Positions 51,150-60,865 of a stretch of DNA of 64,000 nucleotides are shown here, piece by piece. The stretch lies in the NCBI GenBank assembly GCA_022606425.2, contig JAHDVF020000418.1, positions 496,001-560,000 of the forward strand, given 5' to 3'. Made by a program: the position numbers and the translations under genes. This DNA is from Lepidostoma basale (taxonomy: Eukaryota > Arthropoda > Insecta > Trichoptera > Lepidostomatidae). Below the pieces are notes generated by a model that saw nothing but the letters and a program-made list of their open reading frames with translations, was not told where the DNA came from and did no database searches. The first letter of the stretch is position 1. Each line of letters starts with the position of its first letter.

Positions 51150-51870
51150 TTTTTTATTAAAAAGAGAAGGGTGTAAAAAAAGGTTTGAAAGCCCGTGTTT
51201 TTAAAAGGAGCAATTTGTTAAAAATATATTGAAACATGCATTCTAAAAAGGGGCAATTTGCTAAATTTTAAAGTTTGAAAATCTATTGTCAAAAAGGGGG
51301 CTATCTATGAAAAAAAAAAGTTTTTAATAGAGGCTATTTGTTAAAAGTAGATTGTAAACTTGTGTTCTAAAAGAGGGAATCTGCTAAACAAAGTTTGAAA
51401 ACATGTGTTCTAAAAAGGGTCAATCTGCTAAACAATGTTTGAAAGCAGTGTTCTAAAAATGGGCAATCGGCTTGAAAACAAGTGTTCTAAATAAAGTTTT
51501 AAAACATGTGTTCTAAAAAGGGGCAATCTGCTAAACAATGTTTGAAAACAGTGTTCTAAAAATGGGCAATCTGCTTGAAAACAAGTGTTCTAAAAAGGTG
51601 CGAATTGACATAAAAAGGTGGTTAGGTTAACCTGTTTTCTAAAAACGGAGCGAATTGCCAAAAATAGTTGAAAACCTGTGTACTAAAAAACGAATTGACA
51701 AAAAAAAGATTTAAAACCTGTGTTCTAAAAAGGTGTGAGAATTGATAAAAAAAAGGATGAAAAATTGTGTTCTAAAAAGGTGCAAATTGACAAAAAAAAG
51801 GTTGAAAACCTGTATTCTAAAAAAGGACGATCCGCTTAACAAAGTTTGAACCCTGTGTTCTACATTAGCA
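51150..51870. repeat. Intronic minisatellite in ACC
   Basis: Roughly fifteen imperfect units built on GTTTGAAAAC, TGTGTTCTAAAAAGGGGC and AATCTGCTAAACAA, unit length about 45-50 bases. No homology to the LINEs. It fills most of the intron between the exons at 50974 and 52000. Confidence 0.8.
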
Positions 51871-51999
51871 CACACTCAATAATGATGGCATTTGAGACAG
51901 TGTTTCAATACTTCATTACAATCAAGCTGACTAACCATCACGTTGATCTTGTTGAGTACATAACAAAGATTATAAAAAGAAGTAAAACATGGTAATTAC

Positions 52000-52170
52000 C
52001 TCCGAGGTCCCTCGGTCCTCCACGAACCACCTCCTCATCATGGCGGCTGTCTGGCCGTCTCCCAGCCCCGGCAGCGCGGCCAGAAGCTTCTTGGAAGCGC
52101 GGTGTTCAAAGAGCAGCCTCTTGAGGCGCCAGTACAGGATGTTTCGACTTCGTCTCCACGAAATGATTTC
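52000..52170 (-). CDS. ACC: Acetyl-CoA carboxylase exon
   Basis: 57 codons, phase 0/0; acceptor ATCCCAG, donor GTAATT. EIISWRRSRNILYWRLKRLL and MMRRWFVEDRGTSE match the conserved W(K/R)xSRxFxYWRLRRLL and RRWFVE blocks of the carboxyltransferase C-terminus. Confidence 0.95.
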
Positions 52171-52479
52171 CTGGGATATAAGCCGGTTATTGTGGTAATT
52201 TTTTTAAAGAAGAAGATTATGTTTTTTGTTAATTGTCAAATGCTGGCGAGACAGCCAAAAATTGACTGTATTATCAAAATAGTAAAATAGATAAAAAAGT
52301 TGAATAGTCAAAAAGGCACATTAACAATAAAAATATAGTATAATAAAGCAAAATATTCATAAATGACAAAATAGTCAAAATGATAAAAAAAAGAGCTAAA
52401 ATAGACAATATGGCAAAATGGCATAAAAAGGCAAATAGTTAAAAATGATAGAAAAAAAAAGGTAAAACAAAAACAAACA

Positions 52480-53630
52480 AACCATCGGCAGAGAGAATGG
52501 ACCGCCACACAACTCTATCCTGGCACACCTCTCTAGCTTCCTCCACATTCATACAGCGAGTCAAACACGCACTTTGATTCTTCCGGCTTCTAACATGACC
52601 TACCTTTAAAACCTGATTAATTTGGTCATGCCATATTTTCCTCAGTCTACCTCGACTCCGGATTCCATTTACATCATTAACGTATACTTTCTTGACCATT
52701 CTTTCTCCATCCATGCGCTCCATATGTCAGAACCAACGCAGCGATCCTTTCATAATTTTGTACATAATACCTTCTTCCGCTCTATATTTCTTTCTTATAT
52801 CAGCATTTGAGATTCTGTCGTATATCGTTCTACCACACATACGTCTTAGGGACCTCATCTTCACCGCATTTATTCTGCTCTCATCCTTCTTCTGCCAGTT
52901 CCATGCTTCGCTTCCATACATTAGGGTTGGGACCAGAACTCCATTGTGAACAGCTGTTTTTGATTTCATTGATAACTTTTTATTTCTAATAACTATTTTT
53001 AAAGCTCTATTCACTTTGTTACCCGCACCAACCCTTCTTTCAATGTCACTATCCGTTCGGCCATCCGCTGTGAACATGCTACCTAAATATACAAATTCAC
53101 TCACCTGCTCCAAGTTTCCTCGTTCACACTTATGTTACAAACTGCCATTTGCCCTTCCCTTTCAAAAACCATCACCTTTGACTTTCGACATTCGTCATTA
53201 AATCATTTGACTTGCATACCTCATATATTCTTGACACCAAGATTTGTAATTCGTCCGCACAATCCGCAACGAGAACGGCATCGTCCGCGTAAAGCAGACA
53301 ATTTACAGACAAATCACTCTTCTTAGCACCAGCATTTATTCCTTTCATTTCTTTCATACACTTGTCCATATACAGATTGAACAACCATGGAGACATCACG
53401 CAGCCCTGCTTAACACCCTTCGTGATATCAAACCAGGGCGTGATGTCTCCATTTACCCTAACACTGGCAGTGCTCCCTTCGTAGAGAGAAGCGACCGCCC
53501 GTATCAGTTTTGTGCTCACTCCGTATTCGGACAAGATTGACCACAGTTTATCTCTGTTCACTAGATCCTAGGTTTTTTGCAAATCGACGAACGCACAGAA
53601 AAGGTTACGCCTTATGGCCATAAACTAACT
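52480..53630 (-). mobile_element. RTE-A retrotransposon, most complete copy, in an ACC intron
   Basis: About 1.15 kb, minus strand. Successive frames: MNRDKLWSILSEYGVSTKLI and KGVKQGCVMSPWLFNLYMD (RT), LLYADDAVLVADCADELQIL (YADD), EFVYLGSMFTADGRTDSDIE, GVLVPTLMYGSEAWNWQKKD, MERMDGERMVKKVYVNDVNG and NVEEAREVCQDRVVWRSI. Frameshifts separate them. The 3' tail is cut (AACCATCGGCAGAG), and no endonuclease is present. It sits between the ACC exons at 52000 and 53674, in the same orientation as ACC. Confidence 0.88.
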
Positions 53631-53673
53631 AGTAAAATAGTATAATAAAGCAAAATATTCAAGGACAACGTAC

Positions 53674-53739
53674 CGAGATGGCACCCATCTCCAGCATTCT
53701 CTCCGGGGTGTCGTGCAGCTCTGCAAACTGGACCGCAGC
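53674..53739 (-). CDS. ACC: Acetyl-CoA carboxylase exon, 66 bases
   Basis: 22 codons, phase 0/0; acceptor TATTCCAG, donor GTACGT. AAVQFAELHDTPERMLEMGA is a near-invariant ACC block (VAVQFADLHDTPGRM in vertebrates). Confidence 0.95.
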
Positions 53740-53758
53740 CTGGAATAAATTTTCATTT

Positions 53759-54215
53759 TTAACCCATTGCAACACAAAGCCGGCGAATCGCCGGCCAAGG
53801 TCAATGTGTCACTGACTCACAGAGCCGGCGATTCGCCGGTTTGTCTTTGAAGTGATTGTTTTTTACATTAAAACTGAATGACAATAACTTTATTAATAAA
53901 AATGACATAAATAAGTATATTTCGGTTACTGATTTCATAATAAAATGTAATAATCACAATTAATTTCACATTATTCATTACAAAATATTACGATATTTTA
54001 ACATCTGTGAATACCTCCAAAATGGCCGAACGCACTCGTAAACAAACTCGTCGCGCTTGTAATATTTCATCAAATGAGGATGAAATACAGCGAATCCTTT
54101 TGGAAAGTGGCAGTGAGAATGAAGTTGATGAATATTCTATTGATTCTAGTGATTTAACGCCTTCGAACAATGTTTTGGCTTTTTTAAAGTTTATCACACT
54201 CTTTCAAAACTAGGC
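53759..54215 (+). pseudogene. PiggyBac-like transposon 5' end with transposase N-terminus
   Basis: TTAA at 53759-53762, then CCCATTGCAACACAAAG and two GC-rich palindromes (GCCGGCGAATCGCCGGC at 53779; CCGGCGATTCGCCGG at 53825). The frame from 54022 (MAERTRKQTRRACNISSNED, EIQRILLESGSENEVDEYS) is the acidic N-terminus typical of piggyBac transposases. It is truncated near 54210. It lies in an ACC intron, opposite orientation to ACC, about 20 bases from the acceptor. Confidence 0.65.
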
Positions 54216-54485
54216 CATCCAATTGAATATAGCTTCAATGCACTTTAAAGTTATGGATTTTAGATGGCTGATGTTATGAGTGTCGTCACAAAAGAAATAA
54301 ATTTGCTGGTCGTCAGCATAGCAATGAGACAGCAGGCCAAATGAATCAATTATTTTGACAATGTCATTAGTGAACATTATAAATAACATCGGTCCTAGCA
54401 CTGAACCTTGTGGAACCCCAGACTTGAGGGCGAAGAGAGACGATATTTTCCCTACGACTTGAACCTATTGTATTGCCTGTGAAAC
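54205..54485 (-). repeat. LIN-D reverse transcriptase fragment
   Basis: Minus strand: SGVPQGSVLGPMLFIMFTND-type block and SHCYADDQQIYFFCD, carrying the YADD catalytic motif. A new upstream section of LIN-D not seen elsewhere in the window. Confidence 0.8.
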
Positions 54486-54860
54486 CGTAAGTAGCCTCGA
54501 GCCGTTTAATGGGGTAAGAATAATCGATGGTATCAAAAGCAGCACTCTATTTGCGTCTAGCGATTTGTTCTCTAATTGGCTTTTTGCCTGACATGGTCCA
54601 GAGAACGGCATTTGACACTGTTTGAATATTGAGTGAAGGCACTTATTTATAAACACGAGAATCGAGAATTGAAAAATATGTACAAGAAAGGAATACATCC
54701 ATTATGCGAAATCGAGGATATTGTAAAATGGGGACTAATGTGACCAGAATGGCAGATTCCGGAGCCGCAAGAGCAGTGAGGGAAGGTTTATCTCAAGTAT
54801 GACCTCCAAAGAGATAGACGGATGGATGGCAGGAACTGGATGCAGGGAAATACATGAGCA
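54485..54860. repeat. LIN-F (minus) and LIN-H-like (plus) fragments
   Basis: 54535-54655 is LIN-F (GCGTCTAGCGATTTGTTCTC on plus). 54660-54855 is a LIN-H-like plus tail with frames like CEIEDIVKWGL and DGWMAGTGCREIHEQ. It runs to within about 10-20 bases of the ACC donor at 54867. Confidence 0.5.
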
Positions 54861-54867
54861 AGTGTAC

Positions 54868-54962
54868 CTGGTGGTAGATGGGCATCAGGTATTTGATCCG
54901 GTTCTTGATCTCCTTCTCCTTAGCAGCAATCTGCTCTGTGGTCGGGGCGCCTTCCTTAGGCT
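54868..54962 (-). CDS. ACC: Acetyl-CoA carboxylase exon, 95 bases
   Basis: Two bases complete the Glu codon, then 31 codons; acceptor CTCCACAG, donor GTACAC. EPKEGAPTTEQIAAKEKEIK, NRIKYLMPIYHQ; the last block equals the conserved (L/M)(I/M)PIYHQ. Confidence 0.94.
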
Positions 54963-55021
54963 CTGTGGAGACAATATTTATTAATTAAAGATAACATACA
55001 GCGATATCAATAACATATATT

Positions 55022-55206
55022 AGAAAGTGGACGATCCAAGTGTGCGCGGGAGATGCCTATTGGTGGCGATGAGGTTCGCAACCCATCACACCGCGTCTCC
55101 CGCGGAGCGAAAAGAGAAGGATGGAGTGCCGCATCAGTAAAAGTGTGACAGTCCATTCTTTCTGCCTACCCTTTCGGGGAGACGGCGTGATGGTTAGTTA
55201 GTTATA
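55022..55206 (+). mobile_element. SINE-2 composite element, 5'-truncated
   Basis: Head from GTGGACGATCCAAGTGTGCG through GGTTCGCAACCCATCACACC and GGATGGAGTGCCGCATCAG, tail AAAGTGTGACAGTCCATTC to GTGATGGTTAGTTAGTTA. The clearest copy of the head/RTE-A junction. In an ACC intron. Confidence 0.8.
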
Positions 55207-55214
55207 TTAGAAAA

Positions 55215-55505
55215 AACACTTAAAAAATAAAGTTAAGACAATTACATGCTACCACAAATATAAATTTGTGAGAGTGAGTGGAAAAAGAAGCCGAGGACGA
55301 CCGAGGAAAACATGGCATGACCAAATTAATCAATTACTAAAAGGCGGCCACATTCGAAGTCAGAATAATCAACGTGCGTGTATGATACGATGTATGAATG
55401 TAGAGGAAGTCCGATAGGTATGCCATGACAGAGCATTGTGGCGCTCCATCCTCTCAGCCTACCTCTCCGGTAAAATGGCATGATGGTTAGTTAGTTAGTT
55501 ACAAT
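55215..55505 (+). repeat. RTE-A 3' end in ACC intron
   Basis: GTGGAAAAAGAAGCCGAGG, GGCATGACCAAATTAATCAA, GAATGTAGAGGAAGTCCG, end ATGATGGTTAGTTAGTTAG. Confidence 0.8.
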
Positions 55506-55579
55506 AGTCAACAGACGACAGTAGACAAGAGGAAGGCATTATCAGTTGTCATTAAAGTAAAATAATATCAACATTTAAT

Positions 55580-56030
55580 AATGCCTTCTTCTTCTTTCAG
55601 TGATATGTCAGGTACTCTGAACGTTGGCGATCACTGCAGCAAAGGCATCTCTATCCTGCGCCACTTGGAACAGGTTCTGAACTCTTGTTATTCCTGTCCA
55701 CTCTTTGATGTTCCGCAGCCAGGACGGCTGCCTTCTACCAACTCCCCGACGTCCCACCAATTTACCCATTAATATCAGTGTAAAGAGATGGAACCCAGTC
55801 TGCATCGCTCAGGGCGCACTAGACTGGTCCCCGATGGGGGGAAAGAGGAAGCGAGGCAGACCTAGAGCCATCTGGAGAAGAGCCCTGCAGGACGAGGTTA
55901 AAGCAGCAGGCCTCACTTGGGATGATGTTAGGCATCAGGCATGCGATAGAGTCGGGTGGAGAAGGTTCCTTGAGGCCCTATGCACCACGGAGGTGTGACA
56001 GGACAAAAAGAAGAAAAAGACATCAAAGAC
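55580..56030. repeat. LIN-B (minus) joined to LIN-F (plus)
   Basis: 55590-55790 is the minus LIN-B end (GRRGVGRRQPSWLRNIKEWT). 55792-56030 is the plus LIN-F end (CIAQGALDWSPMGGKRKRGR, WRRALQDEVKAAGLTWDDVR, WRRFLEALCTTEV). Confidence 0.8.
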
Positions 56031-56083
56031 ATGATTGAGGTCCATGCCATTTTACATGCAATGATGATGTGAGGATGTCTTAC

Positions 56084-56223
56084 CCTGTTCCATCCTGGTT
56101 CTCATCGCGGCTAGTTCTCTCTCGAGCCTCTCCATCTCGGGATCCAGGCGCTGCATGGTCTTCACCAGATCTTTATGTTTATACTTGACTTCCACCATAC
56201 CCTCCGCTTCCAGGACTCCACCC
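56084..56223 (-). CDS. ACC: Acetyl-CoA carboxylase exon, 140 bases
   Basis: One base completes Arg, 46 codons follow, one base starts the next; acceptor TTTTCAG, donor [54 protein letters not shown](T/M)VEI is an ACC signature. Confidence 0.95.
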
Positions 56224-56339
56224 CTGAAAAATAAAGAGATTGCTTAACAGTTCTTCTTCTTCATCTCCTATCAGAAATTGGACAATCAAGACTATTGTTG
56301 TGTTGTTTTCTAACCAGGATTTTATGATAATCTGTATAT

Positions 56340-56580
56340 GACAATTTTCGTGGCCGAGTGGTAAGTGCTTTGACTACCATCCCGAAAGTCCTGGGTTCGA
56401 TTCGGCGATTTTAGTGTGATTGTCACACTATTTTCGGTCTGGTGTAGAATTCACGTGATAATAAAATGGCGATAGATTAGCTACCTATCACATGTCACGA
56501 GAATCACTATGATAGCTATAACCTTTACATGGATTTGGCTCATGCTGTCATGATGTAAAGAGAGATTCAACAAAATAATA
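56340..56580 (+). repeat. SINE-1 copy in ACC intron
   Basis: ACAATTTTCGTGGCCGAGTGG, box B GGGTTCGATTCGGCG with a deletion, body to ACGAGAATCACTATGATAGC and a TAATAATAATAATG end. Confidence 0.85.
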
Positions 56581-56609
56581 ATAATAATGATGTCAAATAC
56601 AAATATTAT

Positions 56610-57165
56610 ATAAGAAGTGAATGCAGTGCGAATGAAAGTATAGTCAAAAAATTCTTTAATAAGTAAATACATAAAATGAAAAAAGTAAGAAAGAGCTGAA
56701 AAGGTTGGATGTAGGTGCCAAAATGAGCGGAGTGTCAGTAAGTTATCTCTTGTATGCGGATGACGCTATCCTACTTGCAGACAACGAGCATGAACTACAA
56801 GTCCTGGTGAATCGTATGTATGAGGTATGCATGCGAAATAATCTGATGATGAATGTTAATAAGTCCTAGGTAATGATTTTAGAAACAGAAGAAACCATGA
56901 CAGTCTGCAACATCAGCGTGAATGGTGAAAATTTGGAGCAAATAGGTAGTATGTTTACAAAAGATGGGCGAGTGGAGAGGGATATTGAAAGAAGAGTTGG
57001 GGCAGGCAACAAAGTGAATGGTGCACTTAAAGTTGTCATCGCAAACAAAAACCTATCCAAAAAAGATAAAACAGTTATGCACGATGGTGTTCTTGTACCG
57101 ACCCTTATGGAAGCCAAGAATGGAACTGGCAAAAGAAGGATGAAAAAAAAAAAACATAAGCGGGT
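56610..57165 (+). repeat. RTE-A copy with RT and linker in ACC intron
   Basis: SYLLYADDAILLADNEHELQ (YADD), MNVNKS then a TAG, ETEETMTVCNISVNGENLEQ, IGSMFTKDGRVERDIERRVG and AGNKVNGALKVVIANKNLSK, then decayed. An antisense LIN-D 3' end (ATGAAGGCTGCACCTGACGC) follows at 57260-57312. Confidence 0.8.
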
Positions 57166-57331
57166 AAAAAATGTACTAAAATATATATAGGGACTGAAAT
57201 AATTAACCGCAATTGGTTAATTATTAAACACGGGGACGTAAAATCTGGGTTTCACTGTATTAAGTATGAAGGCTGCACCTGACGCAGTCAAACATCCCTT
57301 CTTATCAGGAACCCAAAGCGGAAGGACATAC

Positions 57332-57509
57332 CTGGATTCTGTGTCGGCATACATCTCCATGTATCTGGGGTTGATGGTCGGATCCACAACGGCCCAGGCT
57401 CCTCCACGCAGCTCGCCCCCGGGGGGGATGTAGACCAGCACAGGTCCCGTGGCTTTCTTCAGGGCAAACACTATCTCCGCCCCAAACTTCATCACCTGCT
57501 CGTACATGT
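57332..57509 (-). CDS. ACC: Acetyl-CoA carboxylase exon, 178 bases
   Basis: It completes the Asp codon, then 58 codons, then two bases of Arg; acceptor TTTTCCAG, donor [46 protein letters not shown] and [18 protein letters not shown] are the hallmark acyl-CoA-carboxyltransferase strands of eukaryotic ACC (vertebrate YIPPxAELRGGSWVVID). Confidence 0.96.
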
Positions 57510-57599
57510 CTGGAAAACAAACAAATCATAAATTAGGTGGACCGGGAATCAACCCATTATTTAACTATGTCTCATTAAAATTCATTATTTTTTCCTTTT

Positions 57600-58015
57600 G
57601 CTTTAGTTACAAAATATAATTGCCATCATTATAAATAACATATCGAGGGCAGACACTGTCAAGACAAAGGGCATGCTCAGGACAACCGAGATGAAAACAC
57701 TCCGCGCTATAGCTGGCAAGACCCTACGTGATCGAGTTAGGAATACAGCAATCCGAGAAATCTGCGAGGTCGAAGATGTGGTCAGATGGGGACGTCAAAG
57801 ACGGCGATACTGGCATCAACACATAGAAAGGATGAGCTCAAATAGAATACTACACATAGCTCTCCATGGAACGCCAAACGGACAACGCCGACCAGGAAGA
57901 CCCCCGAAACGGTGGAGAGAAAGCTGGAGTTCAGCATCTCAAGAATTGAAGAATTGCATTCCTGAAATGACAGACTCCTGAGTCTACCAAAAGTGAAGAA
58001 GAAGATAAATAATAT
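57600..58015 (+). repeat. LIN-H LINE 3' end in ACC intron
   Basis: A 102-codon frame: MLRTTEMKTLRAIAGKTLRD, RVRNTAIREICEVEDVVRWG, HQHIERMSSNRILHIALHG and RRPGRPPKRWRESWSSASQE. Ends in AAAGTGAAGAAGAAGATAAA. A scrap of the same family is at 60620-60720. Confidence 0.75.
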
Positions 58016-58054
58016 CTCCCCATTTATTTTGTAAGTTTTCAATACCCCTTTATT

Positions 58055-58328
58055 AAAATTTAGGGATTTTCAATTAAAATATCCGATAATGTCATTTTCA
58101 ACATCGACCATATTTTTTTATCTTTCAAGAAGTGCTCCATAAATAGATGATAGTCAGACGGAACAAGGTCTGGTAAATATGGAGGGTGAGATATAGCCTC
58201 CCACATTAGGTCTTGGATTTTTTCACAGGTCATTTTTGCCGAGTGAGGGCGTGTATTGTCTTGATGCAGTATTACTCCACTTTGGTTGACTAAATTGAGG
58301 CGTTTTTCTTTTAGCTTAAAGCTTGTTG
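58055..58328 (-). pseudogene. Mariner transposase C-terminal fragment in ACC intron
   Basis: Minus strand: SGVILHQDNTRPHSAKMTCE (second catalytic Asp in HQDN), SHPPYLPDLVPSDYHLFMEH (third Asp in SDYHLF) and FLKDKKIWSMLKMTLSDIL. This is the classic mariner HQDNARPH and PPYSPDLAPSDYHLF pattern. The N-terminus and first Asp are absent. Confidence 0.85.
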
Positions 58329-58329
58329 A

Positions 58330-58700
58330 TAGGTTTTTGTTTGCGATGACAACTTTAAGTACACCATTCACTTTGTTACCTGCCCCAACCCTTCTTTCAA
58401 TATCCCTCCCTTTGTAAACATACTACCCAAATACACGAACTCATCCACTTGCTCCAAATTTTCACCATTCACTCTAATGTTGCAGACTGTCATGATTTCT
58501 TCTTTTTCAAAAATCATTACCTTGGACTTATTCACATTCATCATCAGATCATTTCGCATGCATACCTCATACATACAATTCGCCAGGACTTATGATTCAT
58601 GCTCGTTGTCTGCAAGTAGGACAGCATCATCCGCATACAAGAGACAGCTTACTGACACTTCGCTCATTTTGGCACCTGCACCCTTTCAGCTCTTTCATAC
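58330..58700 (-). repeat. RTE-A fragment with YADD region in ACC intron
   Basis: Minus strand: LLYADDAVLLADNEHES-type block, MYEVCMRNDLMMNVNKSKVM, EEIMTVCNIRVNGENLEQVD, FVYLGSMFTKGG. At 58330 its frame runs without a stop into the mariner fragment. Confidence 0.8.
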
Positions 58701-58764
58701 ATAGAAAAGTGTTTATAGATTATTTTTAATAATGCCACTGTCGGCCATGACACCATAAAACCAT

Positions 58765-58930
58765 CGAAGTCTCAGTCTGCATCCCACCAAATCACCTTCA
58801 AACAATGTTCCCATCAGACGCAAGAGGAATAGCTACAGGAGCTGAACCTCTGTAAGCCAGAAGAGGTTTTGATTCAAAATTTCTTACGCAAGCCGGGCTT
58901 CTGGGCTACTATGGGAGTACCGCCACTGGC
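58765..58930 (-). mobile_element. hAT-like terminal fragment in ACC intron
   Basis: ACAATGTTCCCATCAGACGC, TGAACCTCTGTAAGCCAGAA and ACGCAAGCCGGGCTTC, ending ACCGCCACTG at 58929. That is the reverse complement of the CAGTGGCGGT terminus at 48539 and 61153. It ends about 17 bases from an ACC splice donor. Confidence 0.6.
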
Positions 58931-58947
58931 TGCAAGTCACAATTTAC

Positions 58948-59062
58948 CTTTCATTCCACCGCTAAACCCTCTCCAGTTGGCGAATATGATGATGGGCAGA
59001 TCCTCTCGTGAGAAGTCGTTGATGGCCTGAGCTGTCTTGTATGCTGAATCTGGATACCACAC
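58948..59062 (-). CDS. ACC: Acetyl-CoA carboxylase exon, 115 bases
   Basis: 38 codons plus one base; acceptor TGTTTCAG, donor [44 protein letters not shown]: the [10 protein letters not shown] loop is diagnostic of ACC and near the CoA/active-site cleft. Confidence 0.97.
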
Positions 59063-59104
59063 CTGAAACACAACAAGTGATAATGAGACATGAAAAATAA
59101 GAAA

Positions 59105-59400
59105 TATTTCGTTGTAGGTATAAGTGAGGCATAAATGTGGTAGAGATGAGGTCCCTAAGACGAATGCGTGGTAGAACGATGTACGATAGAATCTCAAATG
59201 CTGATATTAGAAAGGAATGTAGAGCGAAAAAAGATATTATGAACAAAATGATGAAAGGATCACGAAGTTGGTTTGGACACAGAAAGCACGAATGAAGAAA
59301 GGATGGTTAAGAAAGTATACGTTAACGATGTGAATGGATTACAGAGTCGAGGAAGACCAAGGAAAACATGGCAAATTAACTAAATTTTAAAGATTAATTT
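59105..59400 (+). repeat. RTE-A fragment in ACC intron
   Basis: GAGATGAGGTCCCTAAGACG, GGAAAGGAATGTAGAGCG-like, GGTTTGGACACAG, GGAAGACCAAGGAAAACATG; the 3' end is lost. Begins about 45 bases upstream of an ACC acceptor (transcript sense). Confidence 0.75.
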
Positions 59401-59404
59401 TTAT

Positions 59405-59475
59405 TAATTTAAACTGTTTTTTCCACCTCTGAGTTTATTTTCCTCGGCATGTTTCGAAGGCTTACATCTTACTTA
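59405..59475 (-). repeat. PLE-E fragment in ACC intron
   Basis: GAGTTTATTTTCCTCGGCAT, GTTTCGAAGGCTTACATC: the 3' half of the motif (CCTTC, GAAA, CATGCC, GAGG) without an intact core. Confidence 0.55.
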
Positions 59476-59589
59476 ATCAATAGCCTTAGAGTAATAAAAC
59501 ACCCTCAACTCAATACTTCCATCTAAAAATTCTTTCAAAATTTAACCCATTGATATGTCTATGGTTATCTCCCTAATACTAGCAAAGTT

Positions 59590-60050
59590 AACTAACACAT
59601 GGCTCTATCCCACTTCTTTACAGCTTCGAAGAGATGGGCATTTCTTTAGATTACTCAGGGGATATTTCAAGAACTCGGCTGTGCTAGAGGGTGTTGGTCT
59701 TTTTGTCCCTGATAGATTTCTCCGACAGCGACAGCACAGATAGTTTTACATACCGGCCACCAGAACCAATCTGCCTCTGGTGACACCGGTGGGAAGAGCA
59801 ATTAGTCTGCTGAATGCGGTCTCCTCGGAGATCGACGTCTTTCATATTAGTGAAGGTACGTTCAGGGGACAAATACTCTTGACTTTAGAAAGTATCTTGT
59901 CTTCCTAATGTCGAACCATCTCTAATGCGTTCCTGGTATTATGTTGTATTTTGATAATATTTTACCTGTACTCAATAGATGCCTTAAACATTTTGCTGTT
60001 TGTAATGTCTTTTGAGTTAATAAACTGATTTGATTTGATTTGATGTTATA
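59590..60050 (+). repeat. LIN-C 3' half in ACC intron
   Basis: LQLRRDGHFFRLLRGYFKNS, VLEGVGLFVPDRFLRQRQHR, then the 3' UTR to AAACTGATTTGATTTGATTT. Confidence 0.8.
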
Positions 60051-60094
60051 TATAATTCTAGGTTCTTGCACTCAGTTTGTAATAATTTTGGTTA

Positions 60095-60330
60095 GTTTAT
60101 ATCGTTCTCCCGGTGATGAAGGTCTCCAAAACCTTCGAAAGGCCTTCGAAATATTAAAAAAGGAATTCCACGCCTTAAGTTTATCTAAAATTAAATTTTA
60201 AATGTCGGCCATGTTAGAAGTCGGAAGAATTGACGTGCACGTAAGCTAGAGAAGTGTGCCAGGATAGTGTAGTGGTCCATTGTCTCTGCCTATCCTACCA
60301 GAGAAACGGTGTGTTGGTTTGTTGTTGTTG
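60095..60330 (+). repeat. PLE-E fragment followed by RTE-A 3' end in ACC intron
   Basis: 60098-60185: GTTTATATCGTTCTCCCGG, TGATGAAGG, CCTTCGAAAGG (a decayed PLE-E motif) and GGAATTCCACGCCTTAAGT. 60195-60330: RTE-A end with CAGGATAGTGTAGTGGTCC and GGTGTGTTGGTTTG. RTE-A stops about 6 bases from the ACC donor. Confidence 0.65.
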
Positions 60331-60336
60331 TCTCAC

Positions 60337-60464
60337 CTGTCCAGCTTGTGAAATGGTCTTGGCTTCGGAGTCAGGGTTTGCCGGATCCGCGGGCAGTGTG
60401 ACTTCAACCGTTCTCGTCTCCACTGCGATGACACCGACTGGGATACCTCCCAACCTACCACGGC
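60337..60464 (-). CDS. ACC: Acetyl-CoA carboxylase exon, 128 bases
   Basis: Two bases complete Gly, then 42 codons; acceptor GTTGGCAG, donor [47 protein letters not shown]-x-R-x-G-G-I-P-x-G-V-I/V-x-V-E-T-R-T-V-E is a core CT-domain block; the Arg-rich part binds CoA in the known family. Confidence 0.97.
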
Positions 60465-60719
60465 CTGCCAACACAAAAGTTATTATTACAATTTCATCAG
60501 ACGAGTCCTACAGTTATCTAATATTGATGAAAGCATTTGTATTCATCATGTTTTATTATCTCTGGGGCTCTAAAATCCACAATATGGACAAAACAAAGAC
60601 ATGGCCATTAAGCCATTAAGAGTAAGATAAGATTCTATGAAGCATGCGTAAGACCAATAATAACATATGACTTCAAAGCAAGGGCAGACACAGTAAGGAC
60701 CAAACAAGTTTTGAGGACT

Positions 60720-60858
60720 TTTTAGGCATTTATCCTACTTTCATGCTTTTTTGGCAGCTCCAAGATTCATTTCCATACATAAGGGTTGGCACTAAAACAC
60801 CATTATGTACTGCCATCTTTGCTTTAGCTATGGTTCTATTTGTAGTGATAACGTTCAC
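60720..60858 (-). repeat. RTE-A fragment abutting an ACC donor
   Basis: CATTTATCCTACTTTCATGC, CAGCTCCAAGATTCATTTCC, CCATCTTTGCTTTAGC, ending about 7-10 bases from the donor at 60865. Confidence 0.75.
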
Positions 60859-60865
60859 TTCTCAC

